From Roseimaritima ulvae (GTDB lineage: Bacteria; Planctomycetota; Planctomycetia; Pirellulales; Pirellulaceae): DNA of 64,000 nt. Below the pieces are notes generated by a model. It was given only the letters and a program-made list of their open reading frames with translations, was not told where the DNA came from and made no database searches. Of the stretch, positions 23,573-33,004 are shown one piece after another; positions within the stretch are counted from its first letter, which is position 1; each line of letters starts with the position of its first letter. The translations under genes were made by a program, and so were the position numbers. Where the stretch lies: contig NZ_CP042914.1 in NCBI RefSeq assembly GCF_008065135.1, forward strand, positions 7,731,404-7,795,403. The letters run 5' to 3'.

Positions 23573-24538
23573 TTAAGCGACCCGCAGCACGGTCGTATCC
23601 TCGGCGGTGGTTTCGACCGTGTAGTCGCCGCAACTGGCGGGCACCAACAGCGACCGGCCGGTGGCTAGCGACAGCCGACCGCCGCGCCACTGCACTTCGG
23701 CCGTTCCCTGGGGCACGGTCAAAATCGAGAATCGCGGGCGGCCTTGGGTTGCCGCCACGTCAAAACGCCCCGCTCCGGTGGCTCGCAGCAGCGTAAATTT
23801 GTCGCACTGGACCAGTCGTTGCCAACCGTCACCGGCCGCATGGGGCTCCTGCAACCGGACGGGGCCGCGGCTGTAATCGGAGACATCGAGGGCTTGTTCA
23901 ATGTGCAACTGCCGCGGCTGTCCATCGGGTCCCACGCGGTTCCAATCGAACAATCGAAACGTGGTGTCGCTGGCTTGCTGGATTTCGGCGACCAGCAGCC
24001 CCGCGCCCAGAGCGTGCACGGTGCCGGCGGGGATAAACACGCAATCGCCGGGTTGCGGTTCGATCACGTGCAGCACTTCATCGGTCCGGCCGGCGGCCAT
24101 CGCGGCCGCCAAAGCCGCTCGATCAACTCCTTCGCGGAGGCCCGCGTACAGTTTGCTACCGGGCTGGGCGTCGACGATGTACCAAGCTTCGGTCTTGCCC
24201 AAATCGGGGGGATCCAGCTGCTGGGCGTAGGCGTCGTCGGGATGCACCTGCACGGACAGGTCGCGGTGGCAGTCCAGGTACTTCAGCAGCAGCGGAAACC
24301 GCTCGGCCGGGCGGCCCAGCAGCGCATCGCCGGATTGCTGCACCAGTTCGCCCAAGGTTTTGCCGGCCAGCGGTCCGGCGGCGACCACGCTCTGGTCCCT
24401 GCCGTGGTCGACCACCTCCCAGCTTTCCGCGGCCGTTTGACCGGCCGCCACGGGCTTGTCCAGGGTCTCGGCCAGCCGCCGGCCCCCCCACAGGTAATCC
24501 CGCATGACCGGAATAAATTCCAACGGATACAGCGTCAT
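23573..24538 (-). CDS. manA: Mannose-6-phosphate isomerase, class I-like
   Basis: 321 residues, a normal length for the short bacterial form. Zinc-site landmarks of the cupin fold are present: LSVQVHPDD with the Gln and His ligands, KTEAWY with the Glu ligand, and IPAGTVHALGAG with the distal His. The enzyme interconverts mannose 6-phosphate and fructose 6-phosphate in the cytoplasm, feeding GDP-mannose synthesis or mannose use. The gene is divergent from tatC; the 149-bp gap between their starts must hold both promoters. Confidence 0.92.
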   Translation of the reverse strand: MTLYPLEFIPVMRDYLWGGRRLAETLDKPVAAGQTAAESWEVVDHGRDQSVVAAGPLAGKTLGELVQQSGDALLGRPAERFPLLLKYLDCHRDLSVQVHPDDAYAQQLDPPDLGKTEAWYIVDAQPGSKLYAGLREGVDRAALAAAMAAGRTDEVLHVIEPQPGDCVFIPAGTVHALGAGLLVAEIQQASDTTFRLFDWNRVGPDGQPRQLHIEQALDVSDYSRGPVRLQEPHAAGDGWQRLVQCDKFTLLRATGAGRFDVAATQGRPRFSILTVPQGTAEVQWRGGRLSLATGRSLLVPASCGDYTVETTAEDTTVLRVA

Positions 24539-24687
24539 GAATCGAATCCTTTGCTGTGCACCTCACCAAAACCAATCCAGGTAGTTAAACTGGTTCGCGT
24601 CCCGAGCACCAGACGGCTCGGCGACCGACCCGCTCTGCGTCTGGAAATCCGCCCCTGGCCCCCCGCCACCTGGAAAACTGCCCCACT

Positions 24688-25962
24688 GTGGAACTGCCAA
24701 GCCGACCTAAAGACAATTTGTTCGATGACTCGACGATGACCTTCGGCGAGCATTTGGAGGAACTGCGGCGTGCGCTGCGAGGCGCCGTGCTGTGGCTGGC
24801 GATCGGCCTGGGAGTTGGCTTGATCTTTGCCAATCGGCTGGTCAATTACGTCCAGGAACCGCTCCGCGCCGCCATCCTGTCCTTCCAAGCCGACCGCGCC
24901 ATCGCGCGCCGTGGCCTGGACCCCGAGAACGAACAACTGCAGCCGCTAAAACAGTTTTTGGTTGACAATTCGTTTGAAATCGAGACCGTGCTGCTGGTGC
25001 CGAGAGCGGTGGGGGAGAGCGGCAAGGCGGTGGAGGACGATGCGGCGGAGGAGAAGGCTGCGGCGGAGGAGAAAGGAAGCGACCCAAAGGACGAAAAGGA
25101 CAAAAAGGACAGCACGGCGAAGCCGACGGGTACCGCGAAGCCCGACAGCACTGCGAAGCCGGACAGCACCGCGAAGCCCGAGGGTACGGCGAAACCGGAT
25201 AGCAAGCAGGCGGCTGCGGTGCCGTCCGAGCCTGCCGCCGAGCCCGAGCCGGAACCCGAGTTGGAAGAACTGCCGGAGCACATTCAGGCCGAGCAGGACG
25301 ACTTGCAGGCTTTGCTCGGCAGTGAGCTGAACGCCGACGTGCTGCAGCGTCAGACCATGCTGCGGCCTTCGCGAGCGGGCTTGAATGCGCACAAGTCCGA
25401 AGAGGGTTTTATGATCTGGATCAAAGCCGGCTTGATGATCGGCGCGGTGTTGGCCAGCCCGATGATTTTTTATCACCTGTGGGGTTTTGTCTCAGCCGGT
25501 TTGTATCAGCACGAACGCCAGTATGTTTACGTCTACCTGCCGGTCAGCGTCGTGCTGTTTGCCGCCGGGGTGTGTCTGGCGTTTTTTGGCGTGCTGTATT
25601 ACGTGCTCAGCTTCCTGCTGACATTTAACGCCGGGATGAGTGTCGATATTCAGCCGCGACTGAGCTACTACATGAGCTTCGTGCTGTTGTTGCCGTTGGG
25701 TTTCGGGGTCGCCTTCCAGTTGCCGCTGGTGATGTTGTTCCTGGAACGGCTGGGGATGTTTACGGTGGAAGCCTACATCAGCAGCTGGCGGATCGCGATT
25801 TTGGTGATCGCCGTGGCCTCGATGATCCTCACCCCGGCCGACGTGACCAGCATGGTTGCCTTGGCCGTGCCGCTGATCTTTTTGTACTTCCTCGGTATAT
25901 TAATGTGTAAGTACATACCACGCGGTCGTGGACTCGGCAGCGCGGCACTCGATCCCCGATAG
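24688..25962 (+). CDS. tatC: Sec-independent protein translocase TatC with extended periplasmic loop
   Basis: 424 residues from a GTG at 24688; ATG at 24736 (MTFGEHLEELRR) is an alternative start. The N-terminal TatC signature FGEHLEELRRAL, TM1 (about 32-52), the post-TM2 motif (PMIFYHLWGFVSAGLYQHER) and the later membrane segments are all intact. What is unusual is the first periplasmic loop, residues about 53-245, instead of a few tens. It contains an acidic/basic low-complexity stretch and tandem KPDSTA-type hexapeptides (residues about 142-172). TatC recognises twin-arginine signal peptides and builds the Tat translocon in the inner membrane. No tatA or tatB is near. A cytochrome c gene follows after 32 bp. 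Confidence 0.92.
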   Translation: MELPSRPKDNLFDDSTMTFGEHLEELRRALRGAVLWLAIGLGVGLIFANRLVNYVQEPLRAAILSFQADRAIARRGLDPENEQLQPLKQFLVDNSFEIETVLLVPRAVGESGKAVEDDAAEEKAAAEEKGSDPKDEKDKKDSTAKPTGTAKPDSTAKPDSTAKPEGTAKPDSKQAAAVPSEPAAEPEPEPELEELPEHIQAEQDDLQALLGSELNADVLQRQTMLRPSRAGLNAHKSEEGFMIWIKAGLMIGAVLASPMIFYHLWGFVSAGLYQHERQYVYVYLPVSVVLFAAGVCLAFFGVLYYVLSFLLTFNAGMSVDIQPRLSYYMSFVLLLPLGFGVAFQLPLVMLFLERLGMFTVEAYISSWRIAILVIAVASMILTPADVTSMVALAVPLIFLYFLGILMCKYIPRGRGLGSAALDPR

Positions 25963-25994
25963 TCCTGTCGTCCTCATACCTGCCTGCTTGAATC

Positions 25995-27269
25995 ATGAAT
26001 TTGCGTTCCAGCCTTTGCATCGCGGTCTTGGCGATCCCGGCTCTGCTGGGTTGCAGCAGCGAAACGCCCAGCGCTCCTCTTCGCTACGAGCCCAACCTGG
26101 TTCAAGCTTACAAATACGAGCTGACCGAAGGTCTGCCGATGCAGCAGGTGCTGGACGATGCCAACTGGGCCGTCCAAGAGATGTTTGGCACCGCGGTAGA
26201 GCCCAAGTTGCCGGAGTTCATTCTCGAGGACGAAGATCTGGCCAGCGTGATTTCGGTCGACAATCTGAAGACCGGGCAAACGCTGTACAAAGAAAAACTG
26301 TGCATCACCTGCCATGGCATGAGCGGCGATGGACGCGGCGTCAACGCCAGCTTGTCCACTCCCTACCCGCGGGACTACCGCATGGGCGTGTTCAAATTCA
26401 AGAGCACCAAGCGGTCCGCCAAACCCACTCGCGATGACTTGGCGAAACTCATCCGGCATGGCATCCCCGGCACCACCATGACCGCCCTGCCCGGCACCGA
26501 AGGGCTGAGTGAGGAACAGATCCAAGAACAGGTCGACGCCCTGGTCGATTACGTGATCTACCTGTCTTGGCGTGGCGAACTGGAACGCGCCTTGATCGAC
26601 GACGTGATCCTGGAAGACATCAACGTGGCCGAAGGCGAACGGCTACTCAATCCGGCTTTTAAAGATTCCGAAAACGAAGAGGAAGCCGAAGAATTCGAGG
26701 AACTCTGGGGATACGCGGTCGACCACGCCATCGAAATCGCCGAAGACTGGCTGGACGCCGAAGACGATGTGGTCGAAGTCGAATTGCCCGAAGACATCCC
26801 CGTGCCGGCCAACCTGGCGGAATTCAAATCCATGATGGCCGGCGAGCAGGCCGAAGCCCTGACGGCCTCGGTCAAACGGGGCGGCGAATTGTTCCGCGGC
26901 AAAATCGCGGCCTGCAACAAATGCCACGGCAACGAGGGCAAAGGCGACGGGCAAACCGCCGACTACGACGACTGGACCAAAGACTGGACCGTGCGGGTGA
27001 ACCTCAAACCCGATGATCGCGACGCCTTGATCCCGCTGCTGGCCCGCGGGGCGCTGGAACCCAAGAACATCCAGCCGCGGAACTTTGCCGAAGGCGTATT
27101 CCACGGCGGCTCGACGCCCCAAGACCTGTACCGCCGGATCACCGTCGGCATCGCCGGCACCCCCATGCCCGCGGTCACCTTCGTGCCCGGCGAATTCGAA
27201 AAACAGGACGTTTGGCATTTGATCAACTTCGTGCGGTCGCTGGGCAAAGACAGCGAAGCGGCTGAGTAG
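25995..27269 (+). CDS. Diheme cytochrome c lipoprotein
   Basis: 424 residues with a lipoprotein signal peptide (LAIPALLGCSS, Cys near residue 20). Two heme c sites are visible: CITCH at residues 103-107 and CNKCH at 307-311. Each is followed by a GDGRG or GKGDG type loop, as in class I cytochromes. An acidic segment (about residues 215-265) separates the two domains. Met ligands are plausible in GIPGTTMTALPG and GIAGTPMPAVTF, the usual context for the sixth ligand. It would be anchored outside the cytoplasmic membrane and carry electrons. The gene lies 32 bp after tatC, but c-type cytochromes use Sec, so the link is probably only positional. Confidence 0.87.
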   Translation: MNLRSSLCIAVLAIPALLGCSSETPSAPLRYEPNLVQAYKYELTEGLPMQQVLDDANWAVQEMFGTAVEPKLPEFILEDEDLASVISVDNLKTGQTLYKEKLCITCHGMSGDGRGVNASLSTPYPRDYRMGVFKFKSTKRSAKPTRDDLAKLIRHGIPGTTMTALPGTEGLSEEQIQEQVDALVDYVIYLSWRGELERALIDDVILEDINVAEGERLLNPAFKDSENEEEAEEFEELWGYAVDHAIEIAEDWLDAEDDVVEVELPEDIPVPANLAEFKSMMAGEQAEALTASVKRGGELFRGKIAACNKCHGNEGKGDGQTADYDDWTKDWTVRVNLKPDDRDALIPLLARGALEPKNIQPRNFAEGVFHGGSTPQDLYRRITVGIAGTPMPAVTFVPGEFEKQDVWHLINFVRSLGKDSEAAE

Positions 27270-27282
27270 CCCCCGGTCGGTT

Positions 27283-27366
27283 CCATCAGCCGCAGGGCGA
27301 TAGCCCCCGGTTCCCCCCGCCGCTGGATGCGCGCTCGAACTGGTCGCTAGCGCGATGCGGCTGATT
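27283..27366. repeat. Dispersed repeat R4 (copy without insertion)
   Basis: The stretch from CCATCAGCCGCAGGGC through TAGCCCCCGGTTCCC to the GCGCTCGAACTGGTCGC region closely matches the two halves that flank the insertion sequences at 56164-56185 and 57914-57967. It lies between the cytochrome c gene and glnS. Confidence 0.75.
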
Positions 27367-27458
27367 TATTAACCCGCGCTGGCAGAACCCTTGCGGAATG
27401 TCATAATCGGCGGCACTCCAACCGCCCGCACCATTCCATCGATGCTTAGGAACAACGG

Positions 27459-29162
27459 ATGTCCTCCGCCAGCAGTCCGTCAGAAGACAACACGCCCGAA
27501 AAATTAAACTTCATCGAAGTTGCCATCCAACAGGATCTGGCGGCCGGACGCTTCTCAGGGGTCCAGACCCGGTTCCCCCCCGAACCCAATGGCTACCTGC
27601 ACATCGGACACGCCAAAAGCATCTGCTTGAACTTCTCGCTGGCGCAGAAGTATGGCGGCAGCTGTAACCTGCGGTTCGACGACACCAACCCCTCCAAAGA
27701 AGAAACCGAATACGTCGATTCGATCCAAGACGATATCCGCTGGTTGGGCTTTCAGTGGGACAACCTGCACTACGCCAGCGACTACTTCCAGCAACTGTAC
27801 GACTGGGCCGTCCAGCTGATCAAAGACGGCAAGGCCTACGTCTGCGATCTAAATTCCGAAGACACGCGGCAGTACCGTGGATCGGTCACCGAAGCGGGGC
27901 GCAACAGCCCCTACCGCGACCGCAGCGTGGAAGAAAACCTGGACCTGTTTGCGCGGATGCGAGACGGTGAGTTTGCCGACGGCGCCAAAACCCTGCGGGC
28001 CAAGATCGACATGGCGTCGCCGAACCTAAACCTGCGGGACCCGGTGATGTACCGCATTATGCACACCCATCACCATCGCACGGGCGATCAGTGGTGCATC
28101 TATCCGATGTACGACTGGGCGCACGGCCAAAGCGACTCGCTGGAAAAGATTTCGTTCTCGATCTGCACGCTGGAGTTCGAAAACCACCGCCCGCTGTACG
28201 ACTGGTTTTGCAAGAGCTTGCAGATCCATCATCCGCGGCAGATCGAATTCGCGCGGCTGAACATGACCTATACGGTGATGAGCAAACGCAAACTGCTGCA
28301 GCTCGTGAGCGACGGGCACGTCAACGGCTGGGACGATCCGCGGCTGCCCACGATCGTCGGCTTGCGTCGCCGCGGATACACGCCCGAGTCGATCCGCGCC
28401 TTCTGCGATGATATCGGCGTGGCCAAATTCAACAGCACGATCGACGTGATCAAACTGGAAAACGCCATCCGCACCCATCTGAATCAAGTCGCCCAGCGAC
28501 GGATGGCGGTGATGGACCCGATCAAGTTGACGCTCACCAACTGGCCGGCCGGCAAAGTGGAAATGATGCAGGCGGTGAACAACCCCGAAGACCCCGCGGC
28601 GGGAACTCGAGAAGTCCCCTTCAGCGGCTCGCTGTACATCGACCGCGAAGATTTCCGCGAAGAAGCTCCCCGCAAATACTTCCGTTTAAAGAAAGGCGGC
28701 GCGGTGCGGCTGCGGTACGCCTATATCATCGATTGCCACGATGTGGTCAAAGACGACGACGGCAACATCACCGAAATCCTCTGCACCTACGACGCCGACA
28801 CCCACAGCGGCGGCGGCGGTTCGACTCGTAAATGCAAAGGCACAATCCACTGGGTCAGTGCCGAACATGCGGGGGACGTGGAAGTGCGGTTGTACGACCG
28901 CCTGTTCACCGTGGAAAAACCCGACGTGGCCTCCAGCGAAGGATCCTTTCTGGACTACCTGAATCCCGACTCGCTGCAAACGACCACGGCCAAAGTCGAA
29001 CCCTCGCTGTTGGACTTGCCGGTCGGCAGCAACGTCCAATTCGAACGCACCGGTTACTTCTATGTCGATCCCGACAGCCAACCAGGGCAGCCGGTCTTCA
29101 ACCGCACTGTGGCGCTGCGTGATTCCTGGGGCAAGATGGAAGCCAAAGGCAAAGTGAACTAG
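27459..29162 (+). CDS. glnS: Glutaminyl-tRNA synthetase
   Basis: 567 residues, the normal bacterial length. The class I HIGH motif is in [17 protein letters not shown] and the KMSKS equivalent is VMSKRK. The [12 protein letters not shown] region and the C-terminal beta-barrel anticodon-binding half ([17 protein letters not shown] ... [13 protein letters not shown]) are those of GlnRS rather than GluRS. It charges tRNA-Gln in the cytoplasm, so this organism need not rely only on the amidotransferase route for Gln-tRNA. It is a stand-alone gene with about 190 bp before it containing an R4 repeat. Confidence 0.96.
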   Translation: MSSASSPSEDNTPEKLNFIEVAIQQDLAAGRFSGVQTRFPPEPNGYLHIGHAKSICLNFSLAQKYGGSCNLRFDDTNPSKEETEYVDSIQDDIRWLGFQWDNLHYASDYFQQLYDWAVQLIKDGKAYVCDLNSEDTRQYRGSVTEAGRNSPYRDRSVEENLDLFARMRDGEFADGAKTLRAKIDMASPNLNLRDPVMYRIMHTHHHRTGDQWCIYPMYDWAHGQSDSLEKISFSICTLEFENHRPLYDWFCKSLQIHHPRQIEFARLNMTYTVMSKRKLLQLVSDGHVNGWDDPRLPTIVGLRRRGYTPESIRAFCDDIGVAKFNSTIDVIKLENAIRTHLNQVAQRRMAVMDPIKLTLTNWPAGKVEMMQAVNNPEDPAAGTREVPFSGSLYIDREDFREEAPRKYFRLKKGGAVRLRYAYIIDCHDVVKDDDGNITEILCTYDADTHSGGGGSTRKCKGTIHWVSAEHAGDVEVRLYDRLFTVEKPDVASSEGSFLDYLNPDSLQTTTAKVEPSLLDLPVGSNVQFERTGYFYVDPDSQPGQPVFNRTVALRDSWGKMEAKGKVN

Positions 29163-29311
29163 GGGCGCTACCTCGTTTAACCCGCAGCCGAAGGAGTCTC
29201 AAACCGTTCCGCACGCACCGTCACGCATGCCAGGCTCCGTAGGCGCAGGCGTGGTCCGCCGGGGCGTTGCAATCGAAGCGAGCAGATAAGGAACACCCAA
29301 CGGTCATCCAA

Positions 29312-30379
29312 TCATCCGCGGCGGCCCGCGCCGGCGCCTGCGGCTACGGGTTGAACGACTTGCCCGCAAAACCATTCCACCAGCTGATCGTCGACCCATT
29401 CCTCCTGCCCGCGGCCGACAAAACCCGCGTGGCCGCCGCGACGCGTAATCGACAATTCCACCGCAGTAGACATTGAAGTCTGCCGAAACGTCTCGATCGG
29501 CACGATCGGATCGTCGGCGCTGGTGAGGATCAACGTGGGCCTGGCCAAGGCGTTTAGATACGGCGCCGACGACGCCCGAGTGTAGTAGTCGTCGACGCCT
29601 GCGAAGCCGCCCAGCGGCGCGGTGACCAGGCGGTCGAGTTCGCGGAGTGTCCGCGGGCGCGGTTGCCGCCGCAGCTGTAGCTGTTGAAAAGCTTCGCTGG
29701 CCTGCACGTTGGCGGGCACCCGTTGCAGCAGGGCGCGAATAAAATACCAGTTGTACAACCGCAACAAGCGACGTTGCATATTTTTGCTGCAATGGGCCAG
29801 ATCGATCGGCGGGGCGATGGCCGCGATCCGCTGCAAGCGTTGGATCCCGGCACAGCCGTGCGAATCCTCACCGGCATCGACGCGGCCCACGGCCCGCAGC
29901 AACTGGTTGCCGCCCAACGAAACGCCCACCGCGAAAATCGGGCTCGATGCGGTTTGTTGTGATTCGGTTTGTCGTGATTCGGTTAGCCGGGCTACTTCGT
30001 CCAAGGCGTCGAGCACATCGTCGCTGCGGCCGGCGTGGGTCAGCGAATGCGAGCGCTCGGCGGCCGCGCCGCAGCCCCGCATGTCCAGCCGAAAGGTGCG
30101 GATTCCTTCGGCATTCATCCGCGCGGCCAGCCGTACCATATAGCTGGCCGCGTGGCAACCGCACAGCCCGTGCAGCAGCAACATCGCGGGCTGGCCGGGC
30201 TGCCAAGCGGGCGGAGCGTCGTCGTGCAGCACCAGCCAATCACCGTCGCGGGTCTGCACGGGAATCGGCGTGGCTCGATACGGCAGCTTGGGAGCGGGAC
30301 GGATGGCGGCGTAAATCGTTTGTCGATGTCCGCCGCGCATCCACCAGGGCGGCTGAAAGGATCCGGAAGGCTGGGGCAT
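29312..30379 (-). CDS. YheT-family alpha/beta-hydrolase
   Basis: 355 residues from the ATG at 30377-30379 (MPQPSGSFQPPWWMRGGHRQT), chosen because the longer frame would overlap the divergent thpR gene. The WWMRGGHRQTI start, the oxyanion region LLLHGLCGCHAASYM, the nucleophile elbow GVSLGGNQLLR and the late HGGHAGFV are typical of the YheT/EMB8 (ABHD1/3-like) family. Members are probable esterases or lipases of uncertain substrate. A short triplicated peptide (TESRQTESQQTAS) near the middle reflects a small DNA tandem duplication at about 29950-29990. Confidence 0.88.
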   Translation of the reverse strand: MPQPSGSFQPPWWMRGGHRQTIYAAIRPAPKLPYRATPIPVQTRDGDWLVLHDDAPPAWQPGQPAMLLLHGLCGCHAASYMVRLAARMNAEGIRTFRLDMRGCGAAAERSHSLTHAGRSDDVLDALDEVARLTESRQTESQQTASSPIFAVGVSLGGNQLLRAVGRVDAGEDSHGCAGIQRLQRIAAIAPPIDLAHCSKNMQRRLLRLYNWYFIRALLQRVPANVQASEAFQQLQLRRQPRPRTLRELDRLVTAPLGGFAGVDDYYTRASSAPYLNALARPTLILTSADDPIVPIETFRQTSMSTAVELSITRRGGHAGFVGRGQEEWVDDQLVEWFCGQVVQPVAAGAGAGRRG

Positions 30380-30422
30380 GCGGTGGTTGATCCCATCGCG
30401 GGGAATGGCAATAGTACGCAAC

Positions 30423-30995
30423 ATGAAAGACATTCGTACCTTTATCGCCGTCCCGATGGAAGCCAACGTCCAGAAGGCCGCCAAGGAATTAGTCCACGCC
30501 CTGCGAGACGAGGGCGATGGCGTTCGCTGGGTCCCGCTGGACGACCTACACCTAACGCTGAAATTCCTGGGGGATGTCGACAACACCCTGATTCCCCGAG
30601 TCTGCGACGTGGTCCGGCAGTGCTGTCAGGACACGCCGCCGACCGAATTACACGTCGTCGGCGCCGGCGGGTTTCCCAACGCCCAGCGTCCGCGGGTGAT
30701 CTGGGCCGGCATCGATCAAGGCGGCGATGTGCTGGCCGGTTTGGTGGAACGGATGGAACTGGCCTTCGCCGAGCTGGGCTTTAAGCGGGAGCCGCGCGAC
30801 TGGATGCCCCACCTGACACTGGGACGCACCCGCCGCGGCGGCCGCCGACCGCAACAGTTGGCCGAACGGATCGCGGCCCACGCCGAACTGGACCTGGGCT
30901 GGATGGAAGCCCGACAGCTCCGCGTCTACGCCAGCTATCTCGATAAACACGGCCCCAGCTACCACGTCATGGACACGATCCCGTTGGGCGCGTAG
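30423..30995 (+). CDS. thpR: RNA 2',3'-cyclic phosphodiesterase (2H superfamily)
   Basis: 190 residues from the ATG at 30423. The two catalytic HxTx motifs are present (HLTLKFLG and HLTLGRTR), as is the MKDIRTFIAVPM start typical of ThpR/LigT. The enzyme opens 2',3'-cyclic phosphates on RNA ends in the cytoplasm. It is divergent from the YheT-like gene. Its stop codon lies inside the R2 repeat (the TAG in CGTAGCTACG), showing that the repeat sits exactly at the gene end. Confidence 0.92.
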   Translation: MKDIRTFIAVPMEANVQKAAKELVHALRDEGDGVRWVPLDDLHLTLKFLGDVDNTLIPRVCDVVRQCCQDTPPTELHVVGAGGFPNAQRPRVIWAGIDQGGDVLAGLVERMELAFAELGFKREPRDWMPHLTLGRTRRGGRRPQQLAERIAAHAELDLGWMEARQLRVYASYLDKHGPSYHVMDTIPLGA

Positions 30996-31051
30996 CTACG
31001 CTCGCCAGAGCGTGGGGCAGCACGACCCACCGTCTGGCGACGGTAGCTACG
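30991..31051. repeat. Dispersed repeat R2
   Basis: The element starts CGTAGCTACGCTCGCC and ends with CCGTCTGGCGACGGTAGCT plus ACG. It recurs at 47004-47140, and both ends can pair (CGTAGCTACG is itself a palindrome). It overlaps the thpR stop codon. Confidence 0.85.
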
Positions 31052-31092
31052 TCCCCGGCCCTGCCCCCCTGCCCTGAGGAGGAATGTCAAAC

Positions 31093-31105
31093 TGTAACGG
31101 TTACA
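31093..31105. promoter_or_regulatory. Palindrome TGTAACGGTTACA, possible operator
   Basis: A perfect 13-base inverted repeat (TGTAAC-G-GTTACA) lies about 160 bp upstream of the outer-membrane protein gene. It is the right size for a dimeric repressor site, but no regulator is known. Confidence 0.35.
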
Positions 31106-31266
31106 CAATTCGTCCGGGTGGTTTGATTATTCACGTAATTTCCTTCGTAGTGGGTCGATCTATTAGCCCTTAGAAGGGGATTATTCCGTTTGTCGCGGAA
31201 GTGCTGAATGTTTTGGCAACCCCGCGATTCAAAACCGTACGAGTGAAACCTAAAAGGGCGAAACAC

Positions 31267-32526
31267 ATGTCCATCAGCTTAATTTCACGTTTAGGACGCG
31301 GCGTGGCCGCAGCGGGCCTGGCCTTGGTAGGCGGAGCTATCGCGACAACCGGAACTCTCAGCTACGCCAACGACGAACTGCCCCCCGGCATGGCCGCCGA
31401 ACTGGACAACGACGCCTACCAACGTGTGATCGCGGAACACCTGCAAAGCAGTGGCGAAGTCCAACCGACCTCGCACCAAAGCGGCTATGTGGAAGGTGGC
31501 TATGTCGACAGCGGCTACGGCACTCAGTATGCCGAAAGCAGCCGCAAACCGCGTCACCGCCGCAGCGGCAAACGCAAGAGCGGCAGTTTGCTGGGCGGCC
31601 TATGCAGTTCGGACGGTTGCCCTGATCCCTGGTGGGCGCATCGTCATTCGGTGTACGGCGAATTCCTGTACTTGAACGCTGGCAGCAGCGACCTGGTACA
31701 CGCGATCGAATTCACCGGCCCCACGGCCGCCGATTCGCCGACCGGTCCGGTGGGCATCATCAACAACGATCCCGAAGCGGGTTTTCGGGTGGGAGCTTCC
31801 CTGGCGGCCAGCAACTGCACCAGCTTGAACCTGGGCTATACCTATTGGAGCGGCAGCGAAGCCGACACGATCAACGCTCAAGGCACCAACGTGTTGAACT
31901 CGCAAATCCTGCACCCCAGCCTGCTCACCACCGGGGCGGCCAGCCTACAAGCCACGGCTGTGCATGACATTGATTTCCAACTGGTGGACCTGAACTATCG
32001 TCACCTTTGGAAGCGGACGCAGAACACCGCCATCAACTGGACCGCCGGCGTTCGCTACGGCAACATGGAACAGAGCCTGATCGCGCAGCAAACCATCCAG
32101 GTGGCCACGGGCTTGACCACCGTCACGACCGACATCGACTTTGACGGCTTCGGCATCCACGGCGGACTGGACATGGAACGCTACAGCTGCGAAACCGGCC
32201 TGTTCGTTTACGGCAAGGGCATGGCCAGCCTGATGGCCGGCGAATGGAACGCCAACTACCGTCAAGTCAATCAGTTCGGGGGCGGAGTGGTCGCCAACGA
32301 CTACGAAGACTTCCACGCCACGCCGATCCTGGAAGGCGAGCTGGGCATGGGCTGGATGAACAACGGCGGCCACATCCGCTTTCAGTTGGGCTACATGATG
32401 AGCGGTTGGTACGAAGCCGTGTCGACTCGCGGCTACGTCGACGCCGTGCGAGCCAACGACCTGCTGGACATTGGCGAAACGATCACCTTCAGCGGTCTGA
32501 CCACTCGCCTGACCGTCATGTTCTAG
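31267..32526 (+). CDS. BBP7/Lpg1974-like outer-membrane beta-barrel protein
   Basis: 419 residues from the ATG at 31267 (MSISLISRLGRGVAAAGLALV), with a signal peptide ending near LSYANDE. A Ser/Gly/Lys-rich linker with small repeats (YVEGGYVDSGYGTQYAESS) follows. The barrel part begins at WWAHRHSVYGEFLYLNAGSSD, the usual opening of the BBP7 (Lpg1974-like) family, with alternating strands to the C-terminus (TITFSGLTTRLTVMF ending in Phe, as outer-membrane barrels do). It probably forms a pore or structural protein in the outer membrane. A strong rho-independent terminator lies 56 bp after the stop. Confidence 0.85.
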   Translation: MSISLISRLGRGVAAAGLALVGGAIATTGTLSYANDELPPGMAAELDNDAYQRVIAEHLQSSGEVQPTSHQSGYVEGGYVDSGYGTQYAESSRKPRHRRSGKRKSGSLLGGLCSSDGCPDPWWAHRHSVYGEFLYLNAGSSDLVHAIEFTGPTAADSPTGPVGIINNDPEAGFRVGASLAASNCTSLNLGYTYWSGSEADTINAQGTNVLNSQILHPSLLTTGAASLQATAVHDIDFQLVDLNYRHLWKRTQNTAINWTAGVRYGNMEQSLIAQQTIQVATGLTTVTTDIDFDGFGIHGGLDMERYSCETGLFVYGKGMASLMAGEWNANYRQVNQFGGGVVANDYEDFHATPILEGELGMGWMNNGGHIRFQLGYMMSGWYEAVSTRGYVDAVRANDLLDIGETITFSGLTTRLTVMF

Positions 32527-32534
32527 ACAAATCC

Positions 32535-32557
32535 GTAGCCTAGGCTTCCAGCCTGGG
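32535..32557. repeat. Dispersed repeat R3
   Basis: GTAGCCTAGGCTTCCAGCCT followed by GGG recurs at 47038-47060. It sits between the barrel-protein stop and the terminator. Confidence 0.8.
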
Positions 32558-32581
32558 AACAACCTACCGAGCCATCACCAA

Positions 32582-32614
32582 AGGGTCGCTGACAAAAGTC
32601 AGCGGCCCTTTTTT
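32582..32614 (+). terminator. Rho-independent terminator after the barrel-protein gene
   Basis: The stem GGGTCGCTGAC pairs with GTCAGCGGCCC (one mismatch) across an AAAA loop and is followed directly by a run of T residues. It is well placed to end the transcript of the gene at 31267-32526. Confidence 0.9.
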
Positions 32615-33004
32615 CGTGGGCCTTTCGCCGCTGCGCTGATGCGAGTCTCTATAAAGTTCCCGATTTTCCGCCGGAACAACCCGCAAATTCGTTGCAACCC
32701 CCTCCGCAGTTGCCTATTCTACCGATATTCACACCTCGGACGACCGCCTCAATGCCCTCAATCCGGGGGCCCAGGCCTGGTCGCCAATGGTCTCATCGGT
32801 CGGAATCTCAGTCATGCAACGACATCTCAGCCGCCCTGCCCCCGCTGTTCCGAGTCGCTTGCCCCCGCTATCCGGAGCATCCGGCCTGTCGCTGCCCCCA
32901 CTCGGGAGCGACAGCAGCTAGCTCGCCATCGCGGTCATTCTCCTCCGCCAAGTCGTTCATTACCCACTTCAAGAATCAGCAACCAGTTTTCGCAGGATCG
33001 TGTC
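32615..33004. other. Leader region of the giant surface protein gene
   Basis: 390 bp with no gene of its own. The open frame that continues upstream of the ATG at 33005 reads as an unlikely Pro/Arg/Ser/Cys-rich peptide, so I treat this as promoter and 5' leader. I did not find a convincing -35/-10 pair. Confidence 0.5.
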
